A DNA stretch of 64,000 nucleotides from Beijerinckiaceae bacterium (GTDB lineage: Bacteria > Pseudomonadota > Alphaproteobacteria > Rhizobiales > Beijerinckiaceae), in contig CANGJJ010000010.1 of assembly GCA_947454485.1 (NCBI GenBank), forward strand, positions 1 through 64,000, given 5' to 3'. Made by a program: the position numbers and the translations under genes. Shown in pieces: positions 33,694 to 42,773 of the stretch. The stretch's first letter is position 1, and every line of letters starts with the position of its first letter. The notes below the pieces were generated by a model. It was not told where the DNA came from. It did not search any database and saw only the letters and a program-made list of their open reading frames with translations.

Positions 33694-34944
33694 ATGATTG
33701 TTCGCAAATTTCTTGCATGGGCGCGCGAAGCGCCTGCCGGCGAGCGGGCTCAGGCCCTGCGGGTTCTGGCGCAGGGTTGGCTGCACTCCTCCATGCCCGC
33801 GCAAATGCGCCGCGAAGCTGAAGCCGCTTTGACTGCCGCTCTGGACGATCCGTCTGCGCAGGTGCGCCGGGCTTTGGCCGAAGTCTTTGCCGCCGCGCCC
33901 GATGCGCCGCGCCATATTGTCATTGCGCTGGCTAATGACCAGTCAGATGTTGCCTGTCATGTGCTCGCCTCTTCGCCTTTGCTGAGCCATGAAGATCTCG
34001 TCGACTGCGCGACGATTGGGGATGCGCTTGCCCAAGCTGCGATCGCTGGCCGTCCGAGCCTGTCCGCTCATGTCTGTGTGACTTTGGCCGAGCGGGGCTG
34101 CCGCGATGCTTTGGTGGTGCTGGCGCGCAATCATGGGGCTGATATTCCCGATCATTCGATTTTGAAGATGATCGAGCGCCATGGCGATGATGGCGAATTG
34201 CGCGAGGCTCTGGCGGGGCGCGATTATCTGCCCGGCACAGTGCATTCTGATTTGGTGCGCGCAGCAGCCTCTTCTTTGACCGATTTTGTCACCGAATGTG
34301 GTTGGCTCTCGCGTGACCGGGCGGAGCGTGTCGCGCGTGAGAGTGCAGACCGAGCCACAACGCGGATTGTGCAAGATGTGCTGCAGGATGATCCGCTTGA
34401 TGGGGCGATTGAGCTGGTGCGCCATTTGCGCCAGCGTGGCGCCTTGTCGGTGGCTTTGTTGCTGCGGCTTTTGTTGAGTGGCGACCGGACCTTCTTCATC
34501 ACCGCTCTGGCAGATCTGTCGGGCCTGTCGCTGGAGCGGGTCGCGGGCTTTGTGCGTGTTCATGGCGGTGGTGGCTTTGCCGCGCTTTATGCGCGCGCCA
34601 AAATGCCGGCTGATCTGTTTGCGGCCTTTGTTGCCGCTCTACAGGCGCAGGATGAATATTTGCTGGAGGCGGGGAGTGGGGAGCTGCGCCTGTCGCGCTC
34701 GCTGGTTGCCTTTGTGCTCGCCCAATGTGAGCGCAGCTCGACGCCGCCCCAAGCCATGGCACTGCTGCGCCGCTTTGAGGCTGAGGCCGCCCAGGACGAG
34801 GCACGGGTGCTGACGCAGGCCTATGCCAGCCAGCCCCTACCGCAGGCCCCGCCGGAGCCAGAGCCCAGCCGGACGCCCTTCGAGACGGGCCCGCTCGATC
34901 TGGCTTCGATCCGTCGGCAACTTGCCCAGATGGCGGCGGAGTGA
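33694..34944 (+). CDS. DUF2336 domain-containing protein
   Basis: A 416-residue helical protein. The N-terminal part LTAALDDPSAQVRRALAEVFAAAPDAPRHIVIALANDQ is typical of DUF2336 (PF10098), a HEAT-like alpha-solenoid family of Alphaproteobacteria. Helices continue to about 370, and the rest is a Pro-rich linker with a short helix ending RRQLAQMAAE. Function is unknown; I recall some members being linked to development or signalling. No good ribosome site is seen. The TPR-GT41 gene follows 71 bases later. Confidence 0.85.
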   Translation: MIVRKFLAWAREAPAGERAQALRVLAQGWLHSSMPAQMRREAEAALTAALDDPSAQVRRALAEVFAAAPDAPRHIVIALANDQSDVACHVLASSPLLSHEDLVDCATIGDALAQAAIAGRPSLSAHVCVTLAERGCRDALVVLARNHGADIPDHSILKMIERHGDDGELREALAGRDYLPGTVHSDLVRAAASSLTDFVTECGWLSRDRAERVARESADRATTRIVQDVLQDDPLDGAIELVRHLRQRGALSVALLLRLLLSGDRTFFITALADLSGLSLERVAGFVRVHGGGGFAALYARAKMPADLFAAFVAALQAQDEYLLEAGSGELRLSRSLVAFVLAQCERSSTPPQAMALLRRFEAEAAQDEARVLTQAYASQPLPQAPPEPEPSRTPFETGPLDLASIRRQLAQMAAE

Positions 34945-35015
34945 GCGGTTAGCGCTTTCGCCGCTCTGGCGTTTCCGCTACGAGGAGGCCCTCGATATTC
35001 TTGTGGGGGCGCTCC

Positions 35016-37157
35016 GTGGCTGACGTACAGATGGACTTGCAAAAGGCGATGGGCCTGTTCCAGCAGGGCCAGCATGCGCGGGCCGCAGCGGCCCTGCGCG
35101 ACATCGACCGCCATGCCAAGCTGGGCATCGTCAAGCACTTGCTGGGCCTGTGCGAATTCGAGCTCTCCCATGTCAGTCGGGCGATTGAGCTGGTGCGCGC
35201 CTCCATTGAGATGGAGCCCGGCAATGTGAATTATGTCGAGAATCTCGCCAGTATGTTGTTCAAAGCGGCCCGCTTTGAAGAGGCAATTGCCACTTGCGAT
35301 GCCGTTCTGGCAACCGCGCCTGCGCAAGAAGGCATACTCTATTTGAAGGCCGTGAGCCTGCTGACCCTCAAGCGTTTTGAGGAGGCCGCGCTAACCTATG
35401 TTGAGGTGCTGCGCCTGTCGCCGCGCAACCATGTCGCGCTGAATGAATATGGTGTCTCACTCGCCTCGCTGAAGCGCTATGACGATGCCGCCGCTGTCTT
35501 CAATCAGCTGATCAATGTCGCGCCCGCTTATGCGGAAGGCTATTTCAACTTCGGCAAGATGCTGCATGAGCTGCATCAATTGCCAGAGGCGCGCCAGTGC
35601 TTTGAGCGCGCAAATGCCCTCAAGGCCGATTATGCCGATGCGCTTTTTGGTCTGGGCTCAGTGATCGAAGATCAGGGCGGTCTTGCCGAGGCAACGCCCT
35701 TCCTTGAGCGCGCCGCTGCTGTGTCGGATCAGGTCATTGTCCATTATCGTTTGGGCACGGTCTATTCGGCTCAGCGCAAACATACGGCAGCGCTCAAGGC
35801 CTTCCGCCGCGCGCAGGAGATCGACGCCTCCTTCGAGTCTTTGGCGGGCATGGTCTATCTCAACCGCTCAATGATCTGCGATTGGTCAGGCATTGAGGCC
35901 GAAGTGGCGCAGCTGGTGCGCGATATTGAGGCGGGCAAGCCCAGTGTGCAGCCGATGATCATGCTGGCCGCCACCGACTCTCTGTCGATCCATCGCAAAA
36001 GCGCTGAGATCAAGGCCAAGTGGCAGGATTGGGGGGCTGATATGGCCGCCTTGCCGCCGCTGGGCGCACGTCAGCCCGGCAAGATCCGCATTGCTTATGT
36101 CTCTGCCGATTTTGGCGATCATCCGGTGAGCTATCTCACGGCCGAGCTGTTTGAGTTGCATGACCGCAACAAATTCGAGGTGTTTGGCATTTCGTTGCGC
36201 GCGCGCAAGGGCGCGATGCGCGAGCGCCTGGAGAAGGCCTTCGATCATTTTGTTGAGGCGAGCGAGCTCAGCGATAGCGAAATCGCGCTCATGATGCGCG
36301 AGATGAAGATCGATGTTGCGGTGGATCTGGGCGGGTATACGGCGGGTGCACGTCCGGGCCTGTTCGCTTTGCGCGCTGCGCCGGTGCAGATCGGCTATGC
36401 CGGTTTTGTTGGCACGATGGGCGCAGACTTTATGGATGGGCTGATCGTCGACAAAGTGCTCATTGGCGACGCCGATGCGTCGCAGTTCCATGAGAAGCTG
36501 ATCGTCCTTCCCTCATTTCAGGTCAATGATCGCCAACGTCCGCGCCCGCAGGCGCGTACAAGCCGCGCCGCTGCAGGCTTGCCGGATCAGGGCTTTGTCT
36601 TTTGTTGCTTCAACGAAGCCTACAAGATCAATCCTGATGTCTTTGGCAGTTGGATGCGGATCTTGGGCGGCGCGCCGGGCTCGGTGCTCTGGCTCTTGGC
36701 TGATGACCAGACCGCGCGTGGCAATTTGCGCAAAGCTGCCCGCGAGGCGGGGATTGATGATCGCCGGATCATTTTTGCCGACCGCGTCTCGCGCGAGGAT
36801 TATCTCGCACGCTACCACCTGGCCGATCTCTTCCTCGACACGCGCCCCTATAATGCGGGCACGACGGCGAGCGATGCTTTGTGGATGGGCCTGCCAGTTC
36901 TCACTACCCCCGGCGAGGCTCTGCCCGCGCGCATGGGTGCAAGCCTGTTGACCGCTGTTGGCCTGCCCGAACTCATCGCCCCCACTGTGGCAGCTTATGA
37001 GGCGGCGGCAGTTGATTTTGCCCGGAACCCTGCCGCGTTGCAGGCGCTGCGCGGGCGCTTAGCCGCGACGGGCGATGGTTCGCTTTTGTTTGATTCTGCT
37101 CGCTTTACTGCGGCGCTGGAGGGGGAATTCACCCGTCTCGTGGGCGTTCTTGGTTAA
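35016..37157 (+). CDS. second TPR protein with SPINDLY/GT41-like catalytic domain
   Basis: A 713-residue protein from the GTG at 35016, preceded by GGGGG about 7 bases upstream; a TTG at 35001 is an alternative. TPRs run from about 1 to 290. The catalytic part has IRIAYVSADFGDHPVSYL, DVAVDLGGYTAGARPGL, QIGYAGFVGTMGADFMDGLIVD, CCFNEAYKINPDVFGSW, WLLADDQTARGN and DLFLDTRPYNAGTTASDALWMGLPVLT. It is paralogous to the protein at 29546 in the catalytic half but the TPR halves diverge, implying different acceptors. The porin gene follows at 37416. Confidence 0.92.
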   Translation: MADVQMDLQKAMGLFQQGQHARAAAALRDIDRHAKLGIVKHLLGLCEFELSHVSRAIELVRASIEMEPGNVNYVENLASMLFKAARFEEAIATCDAVLATAPAQEGILYLKAVSLLTLKRFEEAALTYVEVLRLSPRNHVALNEYGVSLASLKRYDDAAAVFNQLINVAPAYAEGYFNFGKMLHELHQLPEARQCFERANALKADYADALFGLGSVIEDQGGLAEATPFLERAAAVSDQVIVHYRLGTVYSAQRKHTAALKAFRRAQEIDASFESLAGMVYLNRSMICDWSGIEAEVAQLVRDIEAGKPSVQPMIMLAATDSLSIHRKSAEIKAKWQDWGADMAALPPLGARQPGKIRIAYVSADFGDHPVSYLTAELFELHDRNKFEVFGISLRARKGAMRERLEKAFDHFVEASELSDSEIALMMREMKIDVAVDLGGYTAGARPGLFALRAAPVQIGYAGFVGTMGADFMDGLIVDKVLIGDADASQFHEKLIVLPSFQVNDRQRPRPQARTSRAAAGLPDQGFVFCCFNEAYKINPDVFGSWMRILGGAPGSVLWLLADDQTARGNLRKAAREAGIDDRRIIFADRVSREDYLARYHLADLFLDTRPYNAGTTASDALWMGLPVLTTPGEALPARMGASLLTAVGLPELIAPTVAAYEAAAVDFARNPAALQALRGRLAATGDGSLLFDSARFTAALEGEFTRLVGVLG

Positions 37158-37252
37158 GCAGTTATTGCGGTTTCCCACAGTTTTGGGCCTTTGGGGCGGA
37201 AAAGTGTGCCTATAGGGCAACACTATGGCGAAAGCAGAACGATTTACCCGAT

Positions 37253-37272
37253 ATGGGCGCGTACGCCCATAA
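37253..37272. promoter_or_regulatory. perfect palindrome upstream of the porin gene
   Basis: TATGGGCG-CGTA-CGCCCATA: two perfect 8-base arms around a 4-base centre, about 145 bases before the porin ATG. It could be an operator for a dimeric regulator or a leader hairpin. The 258-base interval 37158-37415 otherwise holds no gene, and no clear -35/-10 pair is seen. Confidence 0.45.
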
Positions 37273-37415
37273 TGAACTGAAGCTCTCGGTAGTGTCCTGA
37301 CCATGCGACCGGAATCACCGGCCGCGACCAGGGTTTGTTTCGCAAGAGGCAGGTCCAGGAGGAGGCCAGTGGCAGGAAGCCACAGGTTTCCTTGGTTTCC
37401 ACACTGGAGGTATTC

Positions 37416-38846
37416 ATGACGCTCACCAAGAGCCTTCTGCTCGGTTCCGCTGCGACCCTCGTCGCAGTTGCCGGCGCCCAGGCTGCTGACCTTCCCTCGA
37501 AGAAGGCTGCTCCTGCCACCTACGTGAAGGTTTGCGACGCTTACGGCGCAGGCTTCTTCTACATCCCCGGCACCGACACTTGCTTGCATGTCGGCGGCTA
37601 CGTCCGTGCTGAGTACCAGTACACCCCCGCCGTGAACACCTATAACACGCAGGGCGTGTTGGTCACCGCGATGGCTGCTACGACCAGCGCTCCGAAGAAC
37701 CTGCAGGACACGACCGGTTACGAAGTTCGTGGCCGCATCGAAGTTGACGCCCGCACCCCCACCTCGATGGGCCCGGCTCGTACCTTCGTTCGTCTGCGCA
37801 CTGCCAGCACCTCGGGCATCCGCAGCGCCACCTACACCAACGCTGTTGGCGTCGGTCAGGGCGCAGCTGCTGCAAACGCCATCACCCTCGAAGCAGCTAT
37901 GGTCCAGTGGGCCGGCTTCACCTTCGGTAAGGCTCCCGAAAACTATGCCATGATGCCTGGCATCATGTACGGCGGCGCGGCTTGGGCCGGCTTCCCGAAC
38001 GGCATGAACCAGATCGCCTACACCCAGAACTTCGGTGGCGGCTTCTCGGCGACTGTTGCTTTGGAAGATCGTCGTGACTCGTTCGTTGCCACTGGCAGCG
38101 CCACGAACTCGACCCCCACCAACGGCATCGTCTATGTCGGCAACGTTCGCCTTGACCAGTCTTGGGGTATGGCAGCAGTTCACGGCCTCGTGTCGCCGAA
38201 CTCCTACTACACCACTGCCGCTGGCGCGCTCACTGGCTACACCGCTGGTGACTTCAACGCGGAATACAGCCTGACCTCCTCCACCACTGCTGCTTCGACC
38301 AAGAACAAGCAGGGCTGGGCGATCGGCTCGACCGTTCAGTTGAAGCTCCCGATGATCGCAGCTGGCGACCAGTTGTGGTTGACCGCGAACTATGCTGATG
38401 GCGCTATGTCGGCTCTCCTCGGCGGTTCGTCCTACGCTGCTGTGAACACTGCTTCGCAGGTTCGCCTGCTCGGCGGCCTCGTTCGCAACATCGGCAGCTT
38501 GGCTGTGACCTCGGCCACCACGGTTGATACCGTGAAGGGCTGGAACGTCGGCGGTCTGTTCACTCACTACTGGGCTGCCCAGTGGCGTTCGAACTTCGCA
38601 GCTAGCTACGTGGCCATCAAGGCTCCGACGACTGCTCTGACCACCATGCAGTGGGGCGATGCTGCGCTCCAGAACTACATGGGTTCGATCATCTACTCGC
38701 CTGCCAAGGACCTCGACATCGGTCTCGAAGTTCAGTACGCAAGCCTGAAGAACAAGGTCCAGAACGGCACCGCCGCTCTGACCGACTCGACTGGCCTGAA
38801 GTCGTCCAACTGGTCGACGAAGCTCCGCGTCGAGCGCAACTTCTGA
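37416..38846 (+). CDS. outer membrane porin (Porin_2 family)
   Basis: A 476-residue porin from the ATG at 37416, with GGAGG 6 bases upstream. Signal peptide [18 protein letters not shown]; mature start [46 protein letters not shown] is the hallmark of Hyphomicrobiales Porin_2 proteins, including the two Cys of the constriction-loop neighbourhood. It ends in the barrel-closing RVERNF. Codon use differs from neighbours (TAC and AAC dominate over TAT and AAT), consistent with very high expression. A strong terminator follows. General diffusion of small solutes. Confidence 0.96.
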   Translation: MTLTKSLLLGSAATLVAVAGAQAADLPSKKAAPATYVKVCDAYGAGFFYIPGTDTCLHVGGYVRAEYQYTPAVNTYNTQGVLVTAMAATTSAPKNLQDTTGYEVRGRIEVDARTPTSMGPARTFVRLRTASTSGIRSATYTNAVGVGQGAAAANAITLEAAMVQWAGFTFGKAPENYAMMPGIMYGGAAWAGFPNGMNQIAYTQNFGGGFSATVALEDRRDSFVATGSATNSTPTNGIVYVGNVRLDQSWGMAAVHGLVSPNSYYTTAAGALTGYTAGDFNAEYSLTSSTTAASTKNKQGWAIGSTVQLKLPMIAAGDQLWLTANYADGAMSALLGGSSYAAVNTASQVRLLGGLVRNIGSLAVTSATTVDTVKGWNVGGLFTHYWAAQWRSNFAASYVAIKAPTTALTTMQWGDAALQNYMGSIIYSPAKDLDIGLEVQYASLKNKVQNGTAALTDSTGLKSSNWSTKLRVERNF

Positions 38847-38872
38847 TCTTATTGATCTAGAGTTACAGGGGA

Positions 38873-38900
38873 CCCCGGCAGAAATGCCGGGGTTCTTTGC
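38873..38900 (+). terminator. rho-independent terminator of the porin gene
   Basis: Stem ACCCCGGCA / TGCCGGGGT (9 bp) with a GAAA tetraloop at 38882-38885, followed by TCTTTGCG and TTT. It lies 27 bases after the porin stop. Confidence 0.85.
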
Positions 38901-38946
38901 GTTTGAGGACTTGCGATCAAAGCTGGAGCACTGTTGCCAGCGATAT

Positions 38947-40821
38947 TCAGGGCAAGCGCGTGCGGATCATCTGCAACAGCGGCGCGATGGATGCGCCTTC
39001 CTGGCGGCGGAACAATTCAACGCTGCCATACCAGGCCATTTGCGAGCCTTCATGGCCATAGCGCCATTCGGGTGTGGCGGGAATCAGCGTCGAACAGCCG
39101 ATCCCTAAAGCGCCGCACAGATGCACATTGGTGTTTTGCACTGTCACGACATGATCAAGGCAGGAGATGAGGGCTGCCAGATCATGCAGATCCTCGACTT
39201 GCGCGGGATCAATCAGACGCACCGCAATGCCATGGGCTTTTTCAAAGGCGCGGACTTCCTCTTCAACCTTCCCATATTGGATGCAGACGAAGCGAGAGGT
39301 CGTGTCCACCATCACAGGCAGGAGATCTTCGAGGGCGAGTGACCGGCCAGTCACATTTGTATTCACCGTGCCGCCCTTCCAGGACAGGCCGATGAGTGTC
39401 TCGCCAGTGCCAAGCCGCTCGCGCCAGAGCGCCTTTTTTTCGGGCGCGGGCTGCAAGAAAGGCGTCCGTGGAAAATCGCTCATTGCGCGGCGATAAAGAT
39501 GCCCAAGACTGCCGGTGAAGCAGAAGAGATCACCGTCTTTGATGTGCTTCGGCGTAAAAGTCTCCAGCGGCTCGATATGGAGCTGCGGAAAACTTGCGCT
39601 GAAGAGGCCGCGCAAACGCGCCTGTGCCACAAGCACAACTTCGCGCGCATCCTTGATGAGATCGGGCAGCATGCTCGCGAACATGATCGTGTCGCCGACG
39701 CCTTGCTCCTCCATCACGATCACGCGCTGGCCGCGAACCATATCGCGGGTCAGAGTTGATTTTGCGTGCGCGATAAAAGGGACTTGCGACCCCATGCTGA
39801 AACGGTGCTGGCGCTCGACCTGCAAACGATATTCGTAATCGCTCCAGCCGGTCGCAAAATCATGGCGCAGTAATTTGATGAGGCCGCGATTGAAGAAGGC
39901 CTCGCTCTGCGTCTTATCAAGCGCAATGGCTTGATCAAGATGCGTGACGGCTTGATCCAGTTCGTGGAACTCATAATGGATCAATGCGCGTGTCACATGC
40001 GCATTGGCAGCTTCTGGTTTGAGAGCAAGGGCGTGGTCACAGGCCTGCGCTGCCTCATGAGGACGATGCAATTTGTTGAGCGCAGTGGCCCTGTTGAGAT
40101 GGGCCTCAGCAATCTGCGGATTGATCGCGATTGCTTGATCTGCATGAAAAAGTGCGCGTTCGGGCTCGTTGAGATCGCACCAAGCGCCGCTCAATCCGAT
40201 ATGGGCCGCAGTGTCATTGGCATCAAGCTGAAGAGCTGTTTCAAAGGCGAGGCGCGCCTCTTCGGGTCGCACCAATTTCATCAAGGCGCCGCCGCGATTG
40301 CTATGCGCAATGACAAGATCAGGCTCGATGGCGAGCGCATCGTCAAAGCCTGCGAGCGCTGCTTCATAGTTGCGCTCTTCGCTGAGAACACGCGCGCGCA
40401 TCACATGGGTGGCGGCCATCTGCGGGGCGAGTGAGAAAGCGCGCGTCGTATCTTGGCGTGCCGCATCAATCTCACCCGCATCCAGCAAGAGACCCGCGCG
40501 AGCGAGCAGGGCTTCGACATCATCGGGGCGCAGATCAAGGCAGGTGGAAAAGGCATGGAGCGCGGCAGGGGCATCGCCCATATCGCGGCAGATGGTGGCG
40601 AGATTGAAATAGGCGGCAGCGGCCTGCGGGCGGATCTGGGTGGCGCGCTCCAGCGAGGTGCGGGCAAACGCCCATTCTTTCTGTGCGCCGGCAACTGTGC
40701 CCAAGAGATAATGGGCAGCAAAATGGTCAGGTTCAGCCGCCAGAAGGGCGCGGCAGATACTGGCGGCCTGCGCCAAATCTCCCCCTTCAAAGGCGTCAAA
40801 GGCCGCGTCCACATCCGCCAT
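38947..40821 (-). CDS. second TPR protein with heptosyltransferase-like C-terminal domain
   Basis: A 624-residue protein, with AGGAG before the ATG at 40821. About nine TPRs cover residues 5-310 (SLERATQIRPQ, AIALDKTQSEAFFNRG). The C-terminal part follows the same plan as the protein at 5267: RGQRVIVMEEQGVGDTIMFASMLP, ETLIGLSWKGGTVN, LISCLDHVVTVQNTNVHLCGAL and VELFRRQEG. The nucleotide site reads VQNTNVHLCGAL where the other has SSDTAVAHVAGAL, so the donor may differ or activity may be lost. It converges on the porin terminator. Confidence 0.8.
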   Translation of the reverse strand: MADVDAAFDAFEGGDLAQAASICRALLAAEPDHFAAHYLLGTVAGAQKEWAFARTSLERATQIRPQAAAAYFNLATICRDMGDAPAALHAFSTCLDLRPDDVEALLARAGLLLDAGEIDAARQDTTRAFSLAPQMAATHVMRARVLSEERNYEAALAGFDDALAIEPDLVIAHSNRGGALMKLVRPEEARLAFETALQLDANDTAAHIGLSGAWCDLNEPERALFHADQAIAINPQIAEAHLNRATALNKLHRPHEAAQACDHALALKPEAANAHVTRALIHYEFHELDQAVTHLDQAIALDKTQSEAFFNRGLIKLLRHDFATGWSDYEYRLQVERQHRFSMGSQVPFIAHAKSTLTRDMVRGQRVIVMEEQGVGDTIMFASMLPDLIKDAREVVLVAQARLRGLFSASFPQLHIEPLETFTPKHIKDGDLFCFTGSLGHLYRRAMSDFPRTPFLQPAPEKKALWRERLGTGETLIGLSWKGGTVNTNVTGRSLALEDLLPVMVDTTSRFVCIQYGKVEEEVRAFEKAHGIAVRLIDPAQVEDLHDLAALISCLDHVVTVQNTNVHLCGALGIGCSTLIPATPEWRYGHEGSQMAWYGSVELFRRQEGASIAPLLQMIRTRLP

Positions 40822-40991
40822 CAGCTCAGCTCCTGCGCCTTTCTTCTAGATGAGGGTCTGCAACCGGGCAATTGTGTCGCCATAAAGCAACGCTCGACCC
40901 TTATATTCGGGCAGCATCTCCCATTCATTGAAGGTCAAGCCCAAAACGGGTAAGCCTGAGATCACTGCTGCGTCGAAGCTGGAGTCTCGTT

Positions 40992-41345
40992 TTGAACGAT
41001 ATGACCGATATCATGGGCTCTGCCCGTTTCGCCTCCCGGTTTTTCCGGGTGCTGAACAGTCTGAAAACCCGTTTCGGCGTGGAATTTGACGAGATCATCA
41101 TCTTCTTTGGCCTGGGCCGGCTCAATTTCGATCCGGGGCAGGGGCCGATGATGTTCGTGAAGCCCGTGAATATCCTGTCTTTGTCGGAATTTCTGGTGAT
41201 CCCGCGCGAGACCCTGCGCCGCAAGCTCTTGCGGCTTGAGGAGAAGGAGCTCGTCCAGCGCACCAGCTATGGCTATGTGGTCAAGGATGTCGCGAGCTGG
41301 CGCCGTCTGGCCGATGTCGCGACCTCACTGGACGAGGCTCAATAG
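40992..41345 (+). CDS. small winged-helix-like protein
   Basis: A 117-residue protein. The TTG at 40992 has GGAG spaced 7 bases; ATGs at 41001 and 41010 lack one, so the TTG is kept. The C-terminal half, [40 protein letters not shown], reads as a helix-turn-helix followed by a wing: helix 2, recognition helix and beta hairpin. The N-terminal half contains a short hydrophobic stretch ([13 protein letters not shown]). A DNA-binding regulator is likely, with an unknown family. It overlaps the nadK 3' end by 7 bases, convergently. Confidence 0.55.
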   Translation: MNDMTDIMGSARFASRFFRVLNSLKTRFGVEFDEIIIFFGLGRLNFDPGQGPMMFVKPVNILSLSEFLVIPRETLRRKLLRLEEKELVQRTSYGYVVKDVASWRRLADVATSLDEAQ

Positions 41346-42115
41346 CCAAATTGCTCGCGCAGGATGCGCTCATCGAGCGAATGGCCGGGGTCGTGCAGCA
41401 GCACAAGGCCCGTGCCATGATCCATGCGGATATCGACGCGGGCGACATCGCGGGTCTCGAAATGGTCGGCCACCGCCGCCACGGGCCGCTTGTCGGCCTC
41501 CAGAATCTCAATCGAGACTGTCGCCTTGTCAGGCAATAGCGCACCGCGCCAGCGCCGGGGGCGGAAGGCGGAGATCGGCGTCAGGGCCATCAAAGGCGCA
41601 TCCAGAGGCAGGATTGGGCCATTGGCGGACAGATTATAGGCGGTTGAGCCCGCCGGGGTCGCCACCAGAACGCCATCGGCAACCAGCTCCCCCAGCCGCT
41701 CGGTCCCATCAATCGAGATCCGCATTTTGGCGGCCTGAAAGGATTGGCGCAGCAGGGAGACTTCGTTGATCGCGCGCGCGGTCTCTTTGCGGCCATCAAC
41801 TGTGGTCGCCTCCATGATGAGAGGGCGCACGATAGAGCTCTGGGCCGCAGCGATCCGCTCGCGCAGGCCCTCTTCGTGATATTCATTCATCAGAAAGCCG
41901 ACCGAGCCACGGTTCATGCCATAGATCGGCTTATTGGCCCCCATGAAGCGATGCAGGCTCTGCAGCATCAGGCCATCGCCACCCAGCGCCACCACGACAT
42001 CAGCCCCCTCTGGGCTCGCATTGCCATAAAGGGCGCTCAGGCGCGCCAAAGCAGCCTCCGCCTCGGGCGTGCCGGAGGAGAGAAAAGCGATTGTGTCGTA
42101 GCCTTTGAGGCTCAT
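41339..42115 (-). CDS. nadK: NAD kinase
   Basis: A 258-residue NAD kinase making NADP from NAD and ATP or polyphosphate. The signature GGDG occurs in [24 protein letters not shown] holds the conserved NE, and [24 protein letters not shown] is the second hallmark. No extra domain; normal length for Alphaproteobacteria. It is convergent with the small winged-helix gene and followed upstream by the GNAT-like gene, 68 bases away on the same strand. Confidence 0.96.
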   Translation of the reverse strand: MSLKGYDTIAFLSSGTPEAEAALARLSALYGNASPEGADVVVALGGDGLMLQSLHRFMGANKPIYGMNRGSVGFLMNEYHEEGLRERIAAAQSSIVRPLIMEATTVDGRKETARAINEVSLLRQSFQAAKMRISIDGTERLGELVADGVLVATPAGSTAYNLSANGPILPLDAPLMALTPISAFRPRRWRGALLPDKATVSIEILEADKRPVAAVADHFETRDVARVDIRMDHGTGLVLLHDPGHSLDERILREQFGY

Positions 42116-42183
42116 GGCTGCGGTTCCGTTCCGGCTGCGGGCCGGACGGTTGTTCTAGCCTGTTCAGAGCCAAGGCGGAAGAT

Positions 42184-42639
42184 CTAGAGGCGGGCGATAA
42201 AACGCTCCGGCGCAACATGGATAAAGCCATGCCGGGTCATGACATCGGGGCGCAACGCGGCAGAACTATGCGCAGTCTCCACCTGAATGGCACTGGCACC
42301 ATATTGCTGTGCTAGAGCCAGCATCTCTTGCGCCATGACATCTTGCAGATTGCGCCCGCCCAGCTGCGCCATGACGAGCTGGGAAATCATCAGCTCACTT
42401 TCGCCGTGACGCTTTTCGACACGCCAGACAAAGAAGGCATGAATATAGCCGCGCTCATCTGCAAAGACGCGCATGCCACCATCACGCGCAGCGATCGCGG
42501 TGTTCACGCGCGCCATCCAATGCGCCATATCCAATGTAGGCTCGGTCAGATGTGCAAGTGTAAAGGCGCGCTGCGCCGAAGCTGGCAGCAAAGCCTCTGC
42601 TTGAAAAAGTGGCCGTTCCCCGTGAAACAATTGGTTCAT
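42184..42639 (-). CDS. small protein with weak GNAT-like features
   Basis: A 151-residue protein. LMISQLVMAQLGGRNLQDVMAQEMLALAQQYGASAIQVET and later TRHGFIHVAPERFIARL follow the order of strand 4, coenzyme A helix and final strand of N-acetyltransferases, but the Q/RxxGxG/A loop is not exact (LGGRNLQ). So the assignment is tentative. The start ATG has a poor ribosome site. It is divergent from the fnrN-like gene, and an FNR/FixK box lies 36 bases upstream of its start, so it may belong to the oxygen-response regulon. Confidence 0.45.
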   Translation of the reverse strand: MNQLFHGERPLFQAEALLPASAQRAFTLAHLTEPTLDMAHWMARVNTAIAARDGGMRVFADERGYIHAFFVWRVEKRHGESELMISQLVMAQLGGRNLQDVMAQEMLALAQQYGASAIQVETAHSSAALRPDVMTRHGFIHVAPERFIARL

Positions 42640-42674
42640 GATCTAAGCGTGCCGGGGAAATGGCACGTGTCACA

Positions 42675-42688
42675 TTGACGCAAATCAA
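42675..42688. promoter_or_regulatory. FNR/FixK-type binding site
   Basis: TTGACGCAAATCAA fits the anaerobox pattern TTGAY-N4-RTCAA, an inverted repeat, and lies between the divergent GNAT-like and FnrN-like genes. The distance to the FnrN start is about 85 bases, which fits auto-control. Bound by the Fnr/FixK family when oxygen is low. Confidence 0.7.
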
Positions 42689-42773
42689 GCGGGCTTTTGT
42701 TTCAGGGGTCTGAGGTGCTAGACTCTCACCAAAGACAGAGAGCAGAAGGCTCCGCGCTACCAAGGGGTTTGTA

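Noticed and set aside
37059-38567. Minus-strand open frame of 502 codons
   Set aside because: Antisense to the porin, whose signal peptide, family start and end are unmistakable.
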